Source: Stutzerimonas azotifigens (GTDB lineage: Bacteria > Pseudomonadota > Gammaproteobacteria > Pseudomonadales > Pseudomonadaceae). From it: a stretch of DNA of 64,000 nucleotides. Each line of letters begins with the position of its first letter. Positions within the stretch are counted from its first letter, which is position 1. The notes below the pieces were generated by a model. That model ran no database searches, had not been told where the DNA came from, and saw nothing but the letters and a program-made list of their open reading frames with translations. Location of the stretch: positions 62,001-126,000 of the forward strand of contig NZ_JAAMRF010000012.1 in NCBI RefSeq assembly GCF_013522725.1, given 5' to 3'. Shown in pieces: positions 24,091 through 32,156 of the stretch. The translations under genes were made by a program, and so were the position numbers.

Positions 24091-24861
24091 ATGGCTCTGA
24101 TTACCATCGACAGCGTATCCCGCGTGTTCGAGGACAGCCAGCGCAAGCAGGTCGTCACCGCACTGGATAACGTCAGCATTCAGGTGAAGCGCAACGAGTT
24201 CCTCTGCCTGCTCGGTCCGAGCGGCTGCGGCAAGTCCACCCTGCTCAACATGATCGCCGGCTTCGACAAGCCGTCGTCCGGTACCGTCACCGTTGGCGGT
24301 CAGGTCATCACCGAGCCGGGAGCCGACCGCGGCGTCGTGTTCCAGCAGGCCAACCTGATGCCGTGGCTGCCCGTCTGGGAGAACGTCGCGTTCCACCTGA
24401 AGATGCGCGGCGCCAGCAAGGCCGATCGGCGCGAAAAGGCCCAACGCTACATCGAGATGGTGGGCCTGAAAGGCTTCGAGAACCACTTTCCGAGCGAGCT
24501 TTCCGGCGGCATGAACCAGCGCGTCGGTATCGCCCGCGCGCTATTGATGAATCCGGAAGTGATCCTGATGGACGAGCCGTTCGGCGCGCTGGACGAGCAG
24601 ACCAAGATGGACATGCACGGCGAGCTGATCCGCATCTGGCGCGAAAGCCAGAGCACCATCGTGTTCGTCACCCATGGCATCGATGAGTCGCTGGCGCTGG
24701 GCACCCACGTCGCGGTGATGTCGGCTCGGCCGGGGCGAATCCGCGAGCTTCTGCCTATCGAGCTGGAGCGGCCACGCGACCCGACCAGCGCCGCGTTCAA
24801 CGACTACAAACGCCACATTCTCTCGCTGCTGCGCCCGGAAACGGTGAAGGAACCGGCCTGA
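24091..24861 (+). CDS. ABC transporter ATP-binding protein (NitT/TauT type)
   Basis: 256 aa. Walker A GPSGCGKST at about 41-49, Q-loop in VFQQANLMPW, signature LSGGMNQR, Walker B VILMDEPFGALDEQT and the switch His in FVTHGIDES. The sequence is typical of SsuB/TauB ATPases that energise uptake. It starts four bases after the permease stop and ends one base before the epimerase start, so it is translated as a unit with its neighbours. Confidence 0.95.
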   Translation: MALITIDSVSRVFEDSQRKQVVTALDNVSIQVKRNEFLCLLGPSGCGKSTLLNMIAGFDKPSSGTVTVGGQVITEPGADRGVVFQQANLMPWLPVWENVAFHLKMRGASKADRREKAQRYIEMVGLKGFENHFPSELSGGMNQRVGIARALLMNPEVILMDEPFGALDEQTKMDMHGELIRIWRESQSTIVFVTHGIDESLALGTHVAVMSARPGRIRELLPIELERPRDPTSAAFNDYKRHILSLLRPETVKEPA

Positions 24862-24862
24862 G

Positions 24863-25870
24863 ATGACCACGCTGATCACCGGAAGCAGTGGCTTCGTTGG
24901 CCTTGCGCTCGCGGAGCATCTGCTCGCGACGGGCGAGACGGTAATCGGTTTCGATCGCTCACCGCCGACCGAAGCCGCCAGCTGCGCGTTCGCAGCGCTA
25001 CCCGGTCGGTTCGTGTCCTCCATCGGTGACGTACGGGATGTCGATGCACTGCGCGCCGTGATGAGTGAACACCGTCCGCAGCGCGTCGTCACGCTGGCCG
25101 CGATCACCGCCAACGAGGCGCGCGAGCGGCATGCCGCGCAGACGATCTTCGAGGTCAACGTCGGCGGTGTGCTTGCCGCTATCAATGCGGCCGCCGATAC
25201 GGGTGTCGAGCGTGTACTGCATGCCAGTTCCGGTTCCGTATACGGACGAAGCGGACGTTCGCCGGCGGCGCTGCGCGAAGACGACACCCCACTGCTGCCG
25301 GAAGGCCTCTACGGCATGTCCAAGCGCGCCGCCGAAGAGGCCGCCATGCGTCTGGCGACCATTCGAGGCCTGCCATTGGTGGTCGGACGCCTGGGCACCT
25401 GTTTCGGCCCTTGGGAAGCGGACACCGGCGTACGGGACACCCTGAGTGCGCCACTGCAGGTTCTGGTACGCGCCCGAGACGGCGAAACGGCAATCCTGCC
25501 CCGTGCTGGCCGGCGCGATTGGCTGTACGTGCGCGACGTGGCGGAGGCCATGGCCACGCTGCTGGACCAGCCAAGCTGGGCCTATCCGCTCTACAACCTG
25601 GCGGCCGGATTCGAATGGAGCCTGGCCGACTGGTGCGCATGCATCGCACCTCGCTACCCGGACTTCAGCTGGCGCCTGGCCGAATCGGGCGAACGGCCCA
25701 ACATCGACTATTTCGCCGACTACGACCGCGCCTCCATGGCCATCCAGCGGCTTCTTGGCGACAGCACCTTCCGGCCACGCTTCGGGCTGACCGAGGCGGA
25801 AGCGGACTACCACTATTGGATAAAGGAGCACGGCACCGAGCTATCCGGCGCCAGAGCACGCAATGACTGA
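24863..25870 (+). CDS. NAD-dependent epimerase/dehydratase (extended SDR)
   Basis: 335 aa. Rossmann GSSGFVG at 7-13, catalytic Tyr-x3-Lys in GLYGMSKRAAEE, and the Ser/Thr region SSGSVYGRS. This is the extended SDR fold of sugar-nucleotide epimerases, but a role on a nucleotide sugar is doubtful in this catabolic operon. Related enzymes act on uronates and lactones. The stop overlaps the next gene by eight bases. Confidence 0.88.
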   Translation: MTTLITGSSGFVGLALAEHLLATGETVIGFDRSPPTEAASCAFAALPGRFVSSIGDVRDVDALRAVMSEHRPQRVVTLAAITANEARERHAAQTIFEVNVGGVLAAINAAADTGVERVLHASSGSVYGRSGRSPAALREDDTPLLPEGLYGMSKRAAEEAAMRLATIRGLPLVVGRLGTCFGPWEADTGVRDTLSAPLQVLVRARDGETAILPRAGRRDWLYVRDVAEAMATLLDQPSWAYPLYNLAAGFEWSLADWCACIAPRYPDFSWRLAESGERPNIDYFADYDRASMAIQRLLGDSTFRPRFGLTEAEADYHYWIKEHGTELSGARARND

Positions 25871-26666
25871 GCACATCCCGTTTCCCTCCGCCCGCTTCGA
25901 TATGAGCGGCAAGGTCTGCATCGTCACCGGCGCAGCCTCCGGCATTGGCCGTGCCATCGCCCGCCAGCTGGCTGCCAATGGCGCCGAAGTGGTGATCGCC
26001 GACGTGACGACCGAGGTCATCGAAGGTGGCGAGCCGACTGCCGAGCTCATCGCCCGCGACGGCAACAGCGCCACCTTCTTCCGCACCGATGTCGCCGATA
26101 CCGCGCAGGTCGACGCGCTCGTGGGGCAGACCGTGGCACGTTTCGGCCGCCTGGACGTGCTGGTCAACAATGCCTGCATTCGCCATGCACGGCCGCTGCT
26201 GGAGCTCGACGAAGCCGACTGGCAGCGCTTGCTGGACGTCAACCTGACCGGCGTCTACCGCTGCTGCCGCGCCGCCGTGCGTCAAATGGTGGAGCAGACC
26301 CCCGTCAACGAGGTGCGCGGTCGGCTCATCAACCTGTCGTCCCAGCACGGCCTGATCGCCGCGCCTGGTGATCTCGGCTATGGCACCACCAAAGCGGCGA
26401 TCGACTACATGACCCGGCAGATCGCCACCGACTACGCGGCCGACCTCGTCGTCTGCAATGCCGTGGCGCCGGGCAAGATCCAGACCGGCGCGGGCGGCCG
26501 GGCGGTGGACCCGGGCGTGCTTGGTCGCGCATCCAGCCGCACCCCCTGGCCTCGCCTGGGTCGCCCTGAGGATATCGCCCAGGCCGTGCTGTTCCTGGCC
26601 AGTGACCACTCGACGTACATGACCGGCACCACCCTGATGGTGGACGGCGGGTGGATGGCTGCCTGA
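25863..26666 (+). CDS. short-chain dehydrogenase/reductase
   Basis: 267 aa classical SDR with TGAASGIG (about 21-28), an NNACIRH segment in place of the usual NNAG, Ser in INLSSQHG, and catalytic YGTTK (GYGTTKAAIDYM). C-terminal TGTTLMVDGGW is standard. The NNAC change is tolerated in some SDRs. It probably oxidises or reduces an intermediate of the locus. Overlaps both neighbours (epimerase by eight bases, amidohydrolase by one). Confidence 0.9.
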   Translation: MTEHIPFPSARFDMSGKVCIVTGAASGIGRAIARQLAANGAEVVIADVTTEVIEGGEPTAELIARDGNSATFFRTDVADTAQVDALVGQTVARFGRLDVLVNNACIRHARPLLELDEADWQRLLDVNLTGVYRCCRAAVRQMVEQTPVNEVRGRLINLSSQHGLIAAPGDLGYGTTKAAIDYMTRQIATDYAADLVVCNAVAPGKIQTGAGGRAVDPGVLGRASSRTPWPRLGRPEDIAQAVLFLASDHSTYMTGTTLMVDGGWMAA

Positions 26667-28027
26667 TGACTTACGACATGCTCGACTTGCTGATCACCGA
26701 TGCGACATTGCTGCTGGCTGGCGGCGTCGCGCGCACGACCAATCTGGGTATCCGTGGCAGGCAGATCGCCTTCATCGGCGACGAACGCCCGGCAGCGGCT
26801 CGGACCCTGGCCTTGCCCGGCCGGGTCGTCACCCCTGGCTTCGTCAACACCCACTACCACGCGGGCCTCAACTTCGTCCGAGGTGTGGCGCCGGACTGCG
26901 GTTTCGCTCCGTCCTACACGCCGGGTCTGCCACAGGCGTCCTGGTTGAGCGAGGACGAAGCACTCGCCCTGTCGCGCCTCGGTGCGCTGGAAGCGCTGCG
27001 CGCCGGCTGCACCACGCTGGTGGACAGTTTCGTCCACGCCGAAGCCACCGTTGCCGGCATGGCGGAGACCGGCGTGCGCCTGTTCGCCAGTCAGCGCCTG
27101 GCGGATGTCGATTTCGCTTCGGTGCTGGAAGGCGACCGTCGCTTCGATCGCGCCCGTGGCGAGCGGCAATTGGAGCGCGCCGCCGCGTTCGTCGAGCGCT
27201 GGGCCGGGCAGGCCGATGGCCGCATCCAGGCGCACCTGACCGCCCACGCACCGGATACCTGCTCGGTAGCGTTCCTGCGCGAGATCGCCGCTCTCGCCGA
27301 GCGGCACGACCTGCCCATCAGCACCCATCTCGCACAGAGCCAGGACGAAGTGGACTGGGTTCGCGCACGACACGACCGTTCTCCCGTGGAGCTGCTGGAC
27401 GAGCTGGGCCTGCTGAACGACCGCCTGCTGGCTGGCCACTGCATTCACGTCGACGATGCCGATATCGCGCGGCTCGGCCGCAGCGGCGCACACGTGGTGC
27501 ATATCCCGGTGGGCAATGCGATGTCCGGGCGGATCGCCCCGACCCGCCGCCTGATCGATGCAGGGGCGCCGATCTGCCTCGCCACCGACACCATGCACGG
27601 CGACATGATCGAGGTGATGCGCTGGACCCTGGCCGTCGGCCGTCTGCAAGCCGGCTTCGTCGCGGACGACTGGCAGCCCCGCGACGTATTCGCCATGGGC
27701 ACCGGCAACGGCGCCCGCGCGCTGGGCTGGGCGGATCGCCTTGGCCAGATCGCCGTGGGCATGCTCGCCGACCTCGCCATACTCGACTTCCGTCAGCTGC
27801 ACCTCACGCCCTGCATCGACCCGCTGGGCAGCCTGATCCACAACGCCACGGCCGCCGACGTGGAAAGCGTTCTGGTCAACGGCGAACTGGTCATCGACCG
27901 GGGGCGCGCCACCCGTGTCGATGAGGCTGCAATACGCGCCGAGGCCGACCGCGTCTGCCAGGCCCTGTGGCAGCGTTGCCCGAACCCGCTCCGTCCCTAT
28001 CCGTCCGTTGCTGGAACTCTTCGATGA
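26666..28027 (+). CDS. metal-dependent amidohydrolase (TrzN/SsnA/AtzB-like)
   Basis: 453 aa. Start ATG overlaps the SDR stop (TGATG). Metal-binding HxH is His63/His65 (NTHYHAG), then a His in STHLAQS, His in HCIHVD and the Asp of ATDTMHGD. The VGNAMSGRIAPTR segment belongs to the subtype III deaminase/dechlorinase group that includes TrzN, AtzB, SsnA and guanine deaminase. Such enzymes hydrolyse amino or chloro substituents on N-heterocycles, which fits a catabolic locus for a ring compound. The exact substrate cannot be named. Confidence 0.9.
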   Translation: MTYDMLDLLITDATLLLAGGVARTTNLGIRGRQIAFIGDERPAAARTLALPGRVVTPGFVNTHYHAGLNFVRGVAPDCGFAPSYTPGLPQASWLSEDEALALSRLGALEALRAGCTTLVDSFVHAEATVAGMAETGVRLFASQRLADVDFASVLEGDRRFDRARGERQLERAAAFVERWAGQADGRIQAHLTAHAPDTCSVAFLREIAALAERHDLPISTHLAQSQDEVDWVRARHDRSPVELLDELGLLNDRLLAGHCIHVDDADIARLGRSGAHVVHIPVGNAMSGRIAPTRRLIDAGAPICLATDTMHGDMIEVMRWTLAVGRLQAGFVADDWQPRDVFAMGTGNGARALGWADRLGQIAVGMLADLAILDFRQLHLTPCIDPLGSLIHNATAADVESVLVNGELVIDRGRATRVDEAAIRAEADRVCQALWQRCPNPLRPYPSVAGTLR

Positions 28028-28749
28028 GCCAACGTATCCGCCTGGGCATCCTCACGCCCTCTTCAAATACTTCGCTCGAGCCGCTCACCCAGTCGCTGGT
28101 CTCGGGCCTACCGGAAGTCAGCGTGCATTTCGCGCGGTTTTCCGTCACCCAGATCGCTCTCAGCCCCGACGCGCTCGGGCAGTTCCAGCAGACACGCATT
28201 CTCGACGCCGCGAAGCTGCTCGCCGATGCCCATGTCGATGCGATCGGCTGGAGCGGTACCTCCGCCGGTTGGCTGGGGTTCGATCAGGATGAAGCGCTCT
28301 GCGCGGCCATCACCGAGGCCACCGGCGTGCCCGCCAGCACATCCGTCCTCGCGTTGAACAAAGCGCTCGAGGCTTTCGGCATCAGGCGGCTGGGGCTCGT
28401 TTCCCCGTACCTTGCCGACGTGCAGGACAAGATCGTCGCCAACTACGCCAGCGTCGGCATCGATGCCCGCGCCGAAAGTCATCTGGGGATTCAGGAGAAC
28501 TTCGCCTTCGCCCTCGTCGATGAAGCCACGCTGGACCGCCAGATCGGGGACGTGGCCGCGGCCGGCGCGCAAGCAATCACCACCTTTTGCACCAATCTTT
28601 ACGCCGCTCACCGGGTCGCCCACTGGGAAGCCGAACACGGCGTCCCGGTGTTCGACACCGTGACCACCGTGGTCTGGGACATGCTGCGCCGCACTGGCGT
28701 GGACACCCGTCGCATCACCGGCTGGGGCCGGCTACTTCAAGAGGCCTGA
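28024..28749 (+). CDS. arylmalonate decarboxylase-like protein (Asp/Glu racemase fold)
   Basis: 241 aa, start overlapping the previous stop (ATGA). The start RLGILTPSSNTSLEP and the FCTNLYA segment place it with maleate isomerases and arylmalonate decarboxylase. Maleate isomerases use two Cys. Here the first site is Gly78 followed by Thr79-Ser80 (WSGTSAG), while Cys189 is kept and Tyr129 is present (SPYLAD). This matches the Gly74, Thr75, Ser76, Tyr126, Cys188 set of arylmalonate decarboxylase as I recall it. Decarboxylation of a malonate-like intermediate is therefore more likely than isomerisation. Confidence 0.82.
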   Translation: MSQRIRLGILTPSSNTSLEPLTQSLVSGLPEVSVHFARFSVTQIALSPDALGQFQQTRILDAAKLLADAHVDAIGWSGTSAGWLGFDQDEALCAAITEATGVPASTSVLALNKALEAFGIRRLGLVSPYLADVQDKIVANYASVGIDARAESHLGIQENFAFALVDEATLDRQIGDVAAAGAQAITTFCTNLYAAHRVAHWEAEHGVPVFDTVTTVVWDMLRRTGVDTRRITGWGRLLQEA

Positions 28750-28750
28750 C

Positions 28751-30190
28751 ATGCAACCGTTCGATACCGTCATCCGTAACGCCCGCGTGGTCACTGCCGC
28801 GGACACCTTCACCAGCGACATCGGCATTCGTGGCGGGCGCATCGCCGCGCTGGGCTTCGACCTGCCGGCCGGTGCCCGCGAAATCGATGCGAAAGGACGC
28901 CACGTCACGCCCGGTGGCATCGACAGCCATGTGCATCTCGACCAGCCCACCGGCGACGGCTCGATCATGGCCGACGACTTCCTCAGCGGCACCGTTTCGG
29001 CAGCCTGTGGCGGAACCACCACGGTGATCCCGTTCGCCTGTCAGGAAAAGGGCAAGAGCCTGCGCGCCGCCGTGGAGGACTATCACCGCCGCGCAGGGGA
29101 GAAGCCGGTGATCGACTATGCCTTCCACCTGATCGTCACCGACCCGACACCCGAGGTCCTTCGCGACGAACTGCCGGCCCTGATCGCCGAGGGCTACACC
29201 TCGTTCAAGATCTACATGACTTACGACGCGCTGAAGCTCAGCGACCGCGAGATCCTCGACACCCTGTCGGTCGCTCGCCGCGAGGGCGCGATGGTAATGC
29301 TGCACGCCGAGAACGCCGACTGCATCGCCTGGCTCACCGAGCGTCTGCTTGCCGCCGGGCACACGGCGCCGCGTTACCACGCCACGTCGCGGCCGATGCT
29401 GGTGGAGCGCGAAGCGACCCACCGCGCCATTGCCCTGGCGGAGCTGGTGGACGTACCGATCCTGATCGTCCACGTCTCCGGCCGCGAAGCCGTCGAACAG
29501 ATTCGCTGGGCGCAAAGCAACGGCCTCAAGGTGTACGCCGAGACCTGCCCGCAGTATCTGTTCCTCACCGCCGACTCGCTGGGTTGCGACGACAGCTTCG
29601 AGGGTGCCAAGTGCATCTGCAGCCCGCCGCCACGGGACAAGGCCAACCAGCAGGTCATCTGGGACGGGCTGGAGAACGGCTCGTTCGAGGTGTTCTCCTC
29701 GGACCACGCGCCCTTCCGCTACGACGGCCCGGACGGCAAGAAAGCGCACGGCGAGCAGGTGTCCTTCGACCAGGTCGCCAACGGCATTCCCGGCGTCGAG
29801 ACGCGCATGGCCCTGCTCTGGTCCGAGGGCGTACTCACCGGGCGGATCACGCCCCAGAGCTTCGTCGCGCTCACATCGACCAACGCCGCCAAGCTCTACG
29901 GTCTTTATCCGCGCAAGGGCAGCATTGCCATCGGTTCGGACGCGGACCTGGTGATATGGGACGAAGGGCAGACCTTCCACCTGGACAACGACCGCCTGCA
30001 CCATAACGTCGACTACACCCCTTACGCCGGCATGCATCTGAGCGCCTGGCCAGCGATGACGCTGTCCCGTGGTGACGTCGTATGGGACGGCGAACAGCCA
30101 CGCGGCGACGCAGGCCGTGGCCAATTCCTGCCCTGTGCCCGACCCGACCCGGCCAAGCCGCGCCGCCGCCAGACCGAGATCCCGATGTGA
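28751..30190 (+). CDS. hydA: dihydropyrimidinase/hydantoinase
   Basis: 479 aa, full-length D-hydantoinase/dihydropyrimidinase family. The binuclear metal centre is intact: His60 and His62 (DSHVHLDQP), carboxylated Lys153 (SFKIYMTYD), His185 (LHAEN), His241 (VHVSG) and Asp318 (SSDHAPF). It opens cyclic imides or amides such as hydantoins and dihydropyrimidines to N-carbamoyl acids. With the importer upstream it defines the chemistry of the locus. A partner N-carbamoyl amidohydrolase of the usual HyuC type is absent; the amidase at 19705 may take its place. Confidence 0.93.
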   Translation: MQPFDTVIRNARVVTAADTFTSDIGIRGGRIAALGFDLPAGAREIDAKGRHVTPGGIDSHVHLDQPTGDGSIMADDFLSGTVSAACGGTTTVIPFACQEKGKSLRAAVEDYHRRAGEKPVIDYAFHLIVTDPTPEVLRDELPALIAEGYTSFKIYMTYDALKLSDREILDTLSVARREGAMVMLHAENADCIAWLTERLLAAGHTAPRYHATSRPMLVEREATHRAIALAELVDVPILIVHVSGREAVEQIRWAQSNGLKVYAETCPQYLFLTADSLGCDDSFEGAKCICSPPPRDKANQQVIWDGLENGSFEVFSSDHAPFRYDGPDGKKAHGEQVSFDQVANGIPGVETRMALLWSEGVLTGRITPQSFVALTSTNAAKLYGLYPRKGSIAIGSDADLVIWDEGQTFHLDNDRLHHNVDYTPYAGMHLSAWPAMTLSRGDVVWDGEQPRGDAGRGQFLPCARPDPAKPRRRQTEIPM

Positions 30191-30939
30191 GCGAGGCCCA
30201 CATCGACGCCGTTGCCAGGCGCCTGATAACCGGCTGGCGCACGGGCCAGCGCCAGCCCCTCAGCGGGCTGGCTTTGCCCGACACCGCTGCGGCCTACGCT
30301 GTACAACGGCAGGTCAGTGAAGCACTGGGTTGGTTCGCTGGCACCCGCCCGACGGCCTGGAAACTCGGTGGTGCACCGGGCGGCCTGATCAGCGCGGCCG
30401 CGGTTCCGGCTGCAGCGATTCACGCCTCCGGCTGGTGTGTTCCGCCCGCTTATGTGACCGCGCTCGGTATCGAGGGCGAGCTGGTAATCCGTCTTGGCCG
30501 GGACCTTTCCGACACGCCTGATCTGGCCGAAATCCGCGCCGCGATCGATGCCTGGATGCCGGCGATCGAGCTCTGCGACACCCGTCTGCAAGACGGTACC
30601 AGCGCCGACCCGCTGCTTCGACTTGCCGACCAGCAGCTCAACCGCGCCCTTATCTTCGGCAAGCCCATGCAGCTGACGGAGCTGCCTGACTGGTCACGCC
30701 AAACGGCGACGCTGCGGGTCGATGGCCAGGAACTGCTCAGGTCCACCGGCTCGCATCCGTTCGTCGACCCGCTGTCTTCCTTGCCCTGGCTGGCACGGCA
30801 CGCCGCAACACAAGGCACGCCCCTGCGCGCCGGCGACCTGATCGCCACGGGCAGTTGGACTGGTATCCATTGGGCAACCACGGGCCAGGCAATTACCTTC
30901 AGCCTGGGTAGATTTGGCGAAGTTGCGCTGAACGCCTGA
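30187..30939 (+). CDS. 2-keto-4-pentenoate hydratase-like protein (FAH fold)
   Basis: 250 aa from a GTG overlapping the hydantoinase stop (GTGA). The fumarylacetoacetate-hydrolase fold of MhpD-type hydratases and 2-oxo-acid decarboxylases is visible in TAWKLGG, GIEGELVIRLGRDL, MPAIELCDTRL and TGSWTGIHWA. Metal ligands would be the Glu pair at IEGE and the Glu in AIELCD. It probably acts late in the pathway on a carboxylate. It is the last intact gene of the operon; the next reading frame is a truncated cupin. Confidence 0.85.
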   Translation: MSEAHIDAVARRLITGWRTGQRQPLSGLALPDTAAAYAVQRQVSEALGWFAGTRPTAWKLGGAPGGLISAAAVPAAAIHASGWCVPPAYVTALGIEGELVIRLGRDLSDTPDLAEIRAAIDAWMPAIELCDTRLQDGTSADPLLRLADQQLNRALIFGKPMQLTELPDWSRQTATLRVDGQELLRSTGSHPFVDPLSSLPWLARHAATQGTPLRAGDLIATGSWTGIHWATTGQAITFSLGRFGEVALNA

Positions 30940-30940
30940 C

Positions 30941-31252
30941 TCTTCAAGCATCAACGCGTCCGGCGCGTACGTCACCTTCGAACCCGGCGCCCGTTTGGCC
31001 TTGCATACGCACCCCAGCGGCCAGTATCTCGTCGTGACTGCCGGTGTTGGGGCGCACGCAGCAGGGGGCAAGCCGGTCCAGGAAATCAAACCCGGGGAGA
31101 TGGCGTGGTGCCCGCCCGGCGTCAAGCATTGGCATGGGTCGGCGCCTGAAACCGCCATGACACACATTGCGGTGACCGGTGTCGATGAACAGAACCGGAA
31201 CGTGGAGCGGCTCGAAAAGGTTAGCGATCGGTTGTACAAAGGGGAAAACTAG
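30941..31252 (+). pseudogene. 5'-truncated cupin protein remnant
   Basis: The reading frame SINASGAYVTFEPGARLALH, followed by THPSGQYLVVTAGVG and KPGEMAWCPPGVKHWHG, is a normal small cupin from its second strand to the end (LEKVSDRLY). The first 30 to 40 family residues and any start codon are missing. Recognisable homology starts within about 10 bases of the hydratase stop codon, so the front was probably lost by a deletion. Metal ligands (HTH, HWH) are kept, and a TTG at 30995 could in theory still give an 85-residue product. Confidence 0.7.
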
Positions 31253-31288
31253 CGTGACGACCTCATAGGCTACGTGCAGGAGCACCGT

Positions 31289-31759
31289 GTGAAACCAGCA
31301 GATCCAGGCCTTTTCGTTCACATCAACGACGTGCTTTGCCGTTTTTTTCTTGCCTTCGACCTGAAGGATTGGCCATTGATGACCGAGTGCCTGGCTCCGG
31401 AGGTTGAGATCGATTACGCCTCCTCGGGCCGGGAGCAGCCGTCGACCATGAGCGGCCATGACTTCGTCGAGCGCCGGCAGAAGGCGGTCGACAGGCTGGC
31501 CAAGCACCACAGTTTCTCGAACCTGCTCGTTACCCAGGCCTCGGAGACCCGCGTCAGCGCACGATGCAACTACCTGATCCTGCGGTTCAGCTCACTGCCC
31601 GAGGCGGCGGATGAGGATTTCTTTCACTCCTGCGGCAGTTACGAATTCCGGCTCAGCTTCATCCAGGGGCGTTGGAAGATCGCGAGCATCAAGCAGAACG
31701 CCCTGCGCAGCTGGGGTAATTCGAGCCTGCATGGGGGCTCGGCGCATGGCAAGAAGTGA
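31289..31759 (+). CDS. SnoaL/NTF2-like nuclear transport factor family protein
   Basis: 156 aa from the GTG at 31289, which has AGGAG seven bases upstream; an in-frame GTG lies five codons earlier. The NTF2-like cone fold of SnoaL_4/ring-dioxygenase-beta type is indicated by HINDVLCRFFLAFDLKDWPL, LAPEVEIDY and the last strand FIQGRWKIASIKQ. Such proteins are small hydratases, isomerases or ligand binders. It follows the truncated cupin by 36 bp. Function unknown. Confidence 0.78.
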   Translation: MKPADPGLFVHINDVLCRFFLAFDLKDWPLMTECLAPEVEIDYASSGREQPSTMSGHDFVERRQKAVDRLAKHHSFSNLLVTQASETRVSARCNYLILRFSSLPEAADEDFFHSCGSYEFRLSFIQGRWKIASIKQNALRSWGNSSLHGGSAHGKK

Positions 31760-32156
31760 GTCGCCAACTGCTGATGGAGCTGCTTCGGTGTGCTTCACCT
31801 TGGGATGCTGAACTGCGCGTTGATGCGGCCGAGTCGATTTCGAACTGGCTCTGCTTTCTGGCTGGGCGAAATACCGAAGCGGGGTGGAGTTGGAAGCGGA
31901 TGAGGCGCGATTGCTGTTCGTAGCGACGACCGATTGGCAGCCCTGCTCGGGTTAATGGCGCGGGTGCAGGAGACGATTGGGGCGGAGGGGCGTGGCGATA
32001 AGGGAGTTGCGCTTGATGCAAAAGTAAATCTGCCTCGCTACTCGCCGTGCGGGCGAAATCGGAGGGCCGCAGCGGGGCATAAGTATTGCCCCGCTGCGGT
32101 TGGACCATCAGCGATTCGGGTGGCCTCGTCGGCCATATGCATGATAGATGCTGCCC
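31760..32156. other. intergenic region with possible degraded coding remnant
   Basis: 397 bp with no intact gene. Plus-strand fragments in different frames read sensibly, for example VELEADEARLLFVA at about 31880-31925, then DDRLAALLGLMARVQETIGA at about 31925-31985. They look like one frameshifted gene remnant, but I cannot name it. A strong hairpin at 32067-32099 closes the region. Confidence 0.35.
32067..32099. terminator. strong 13-bp hairpin, likely terminator
   Basis: CCGCAGCGGGGCA pairs perfectly with TGCCCCGCTGCGG around a seven-base loop, just downstream of the lipoprotein gene stop on the minus strand. No long U-tract follows, so its action as a terminator is inferred from strength and place. 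Confidence 0.5.

Noticed and set aside
28024..28749. calling this gene a maleate isomerase as part of a nicotinate pathway
   Set aside because: First catalytic Cys is Gly, and the other Nic-pathway genes (nicX, nicD, nicF) are absent.
31689..32108. 139-codon minus-strand frame in the gap before the lipoprotein
   Set aside because: Overlaps the 3' end of the NTF2-like gene on the other strand, Ser-rich with no motif or ribosome site.
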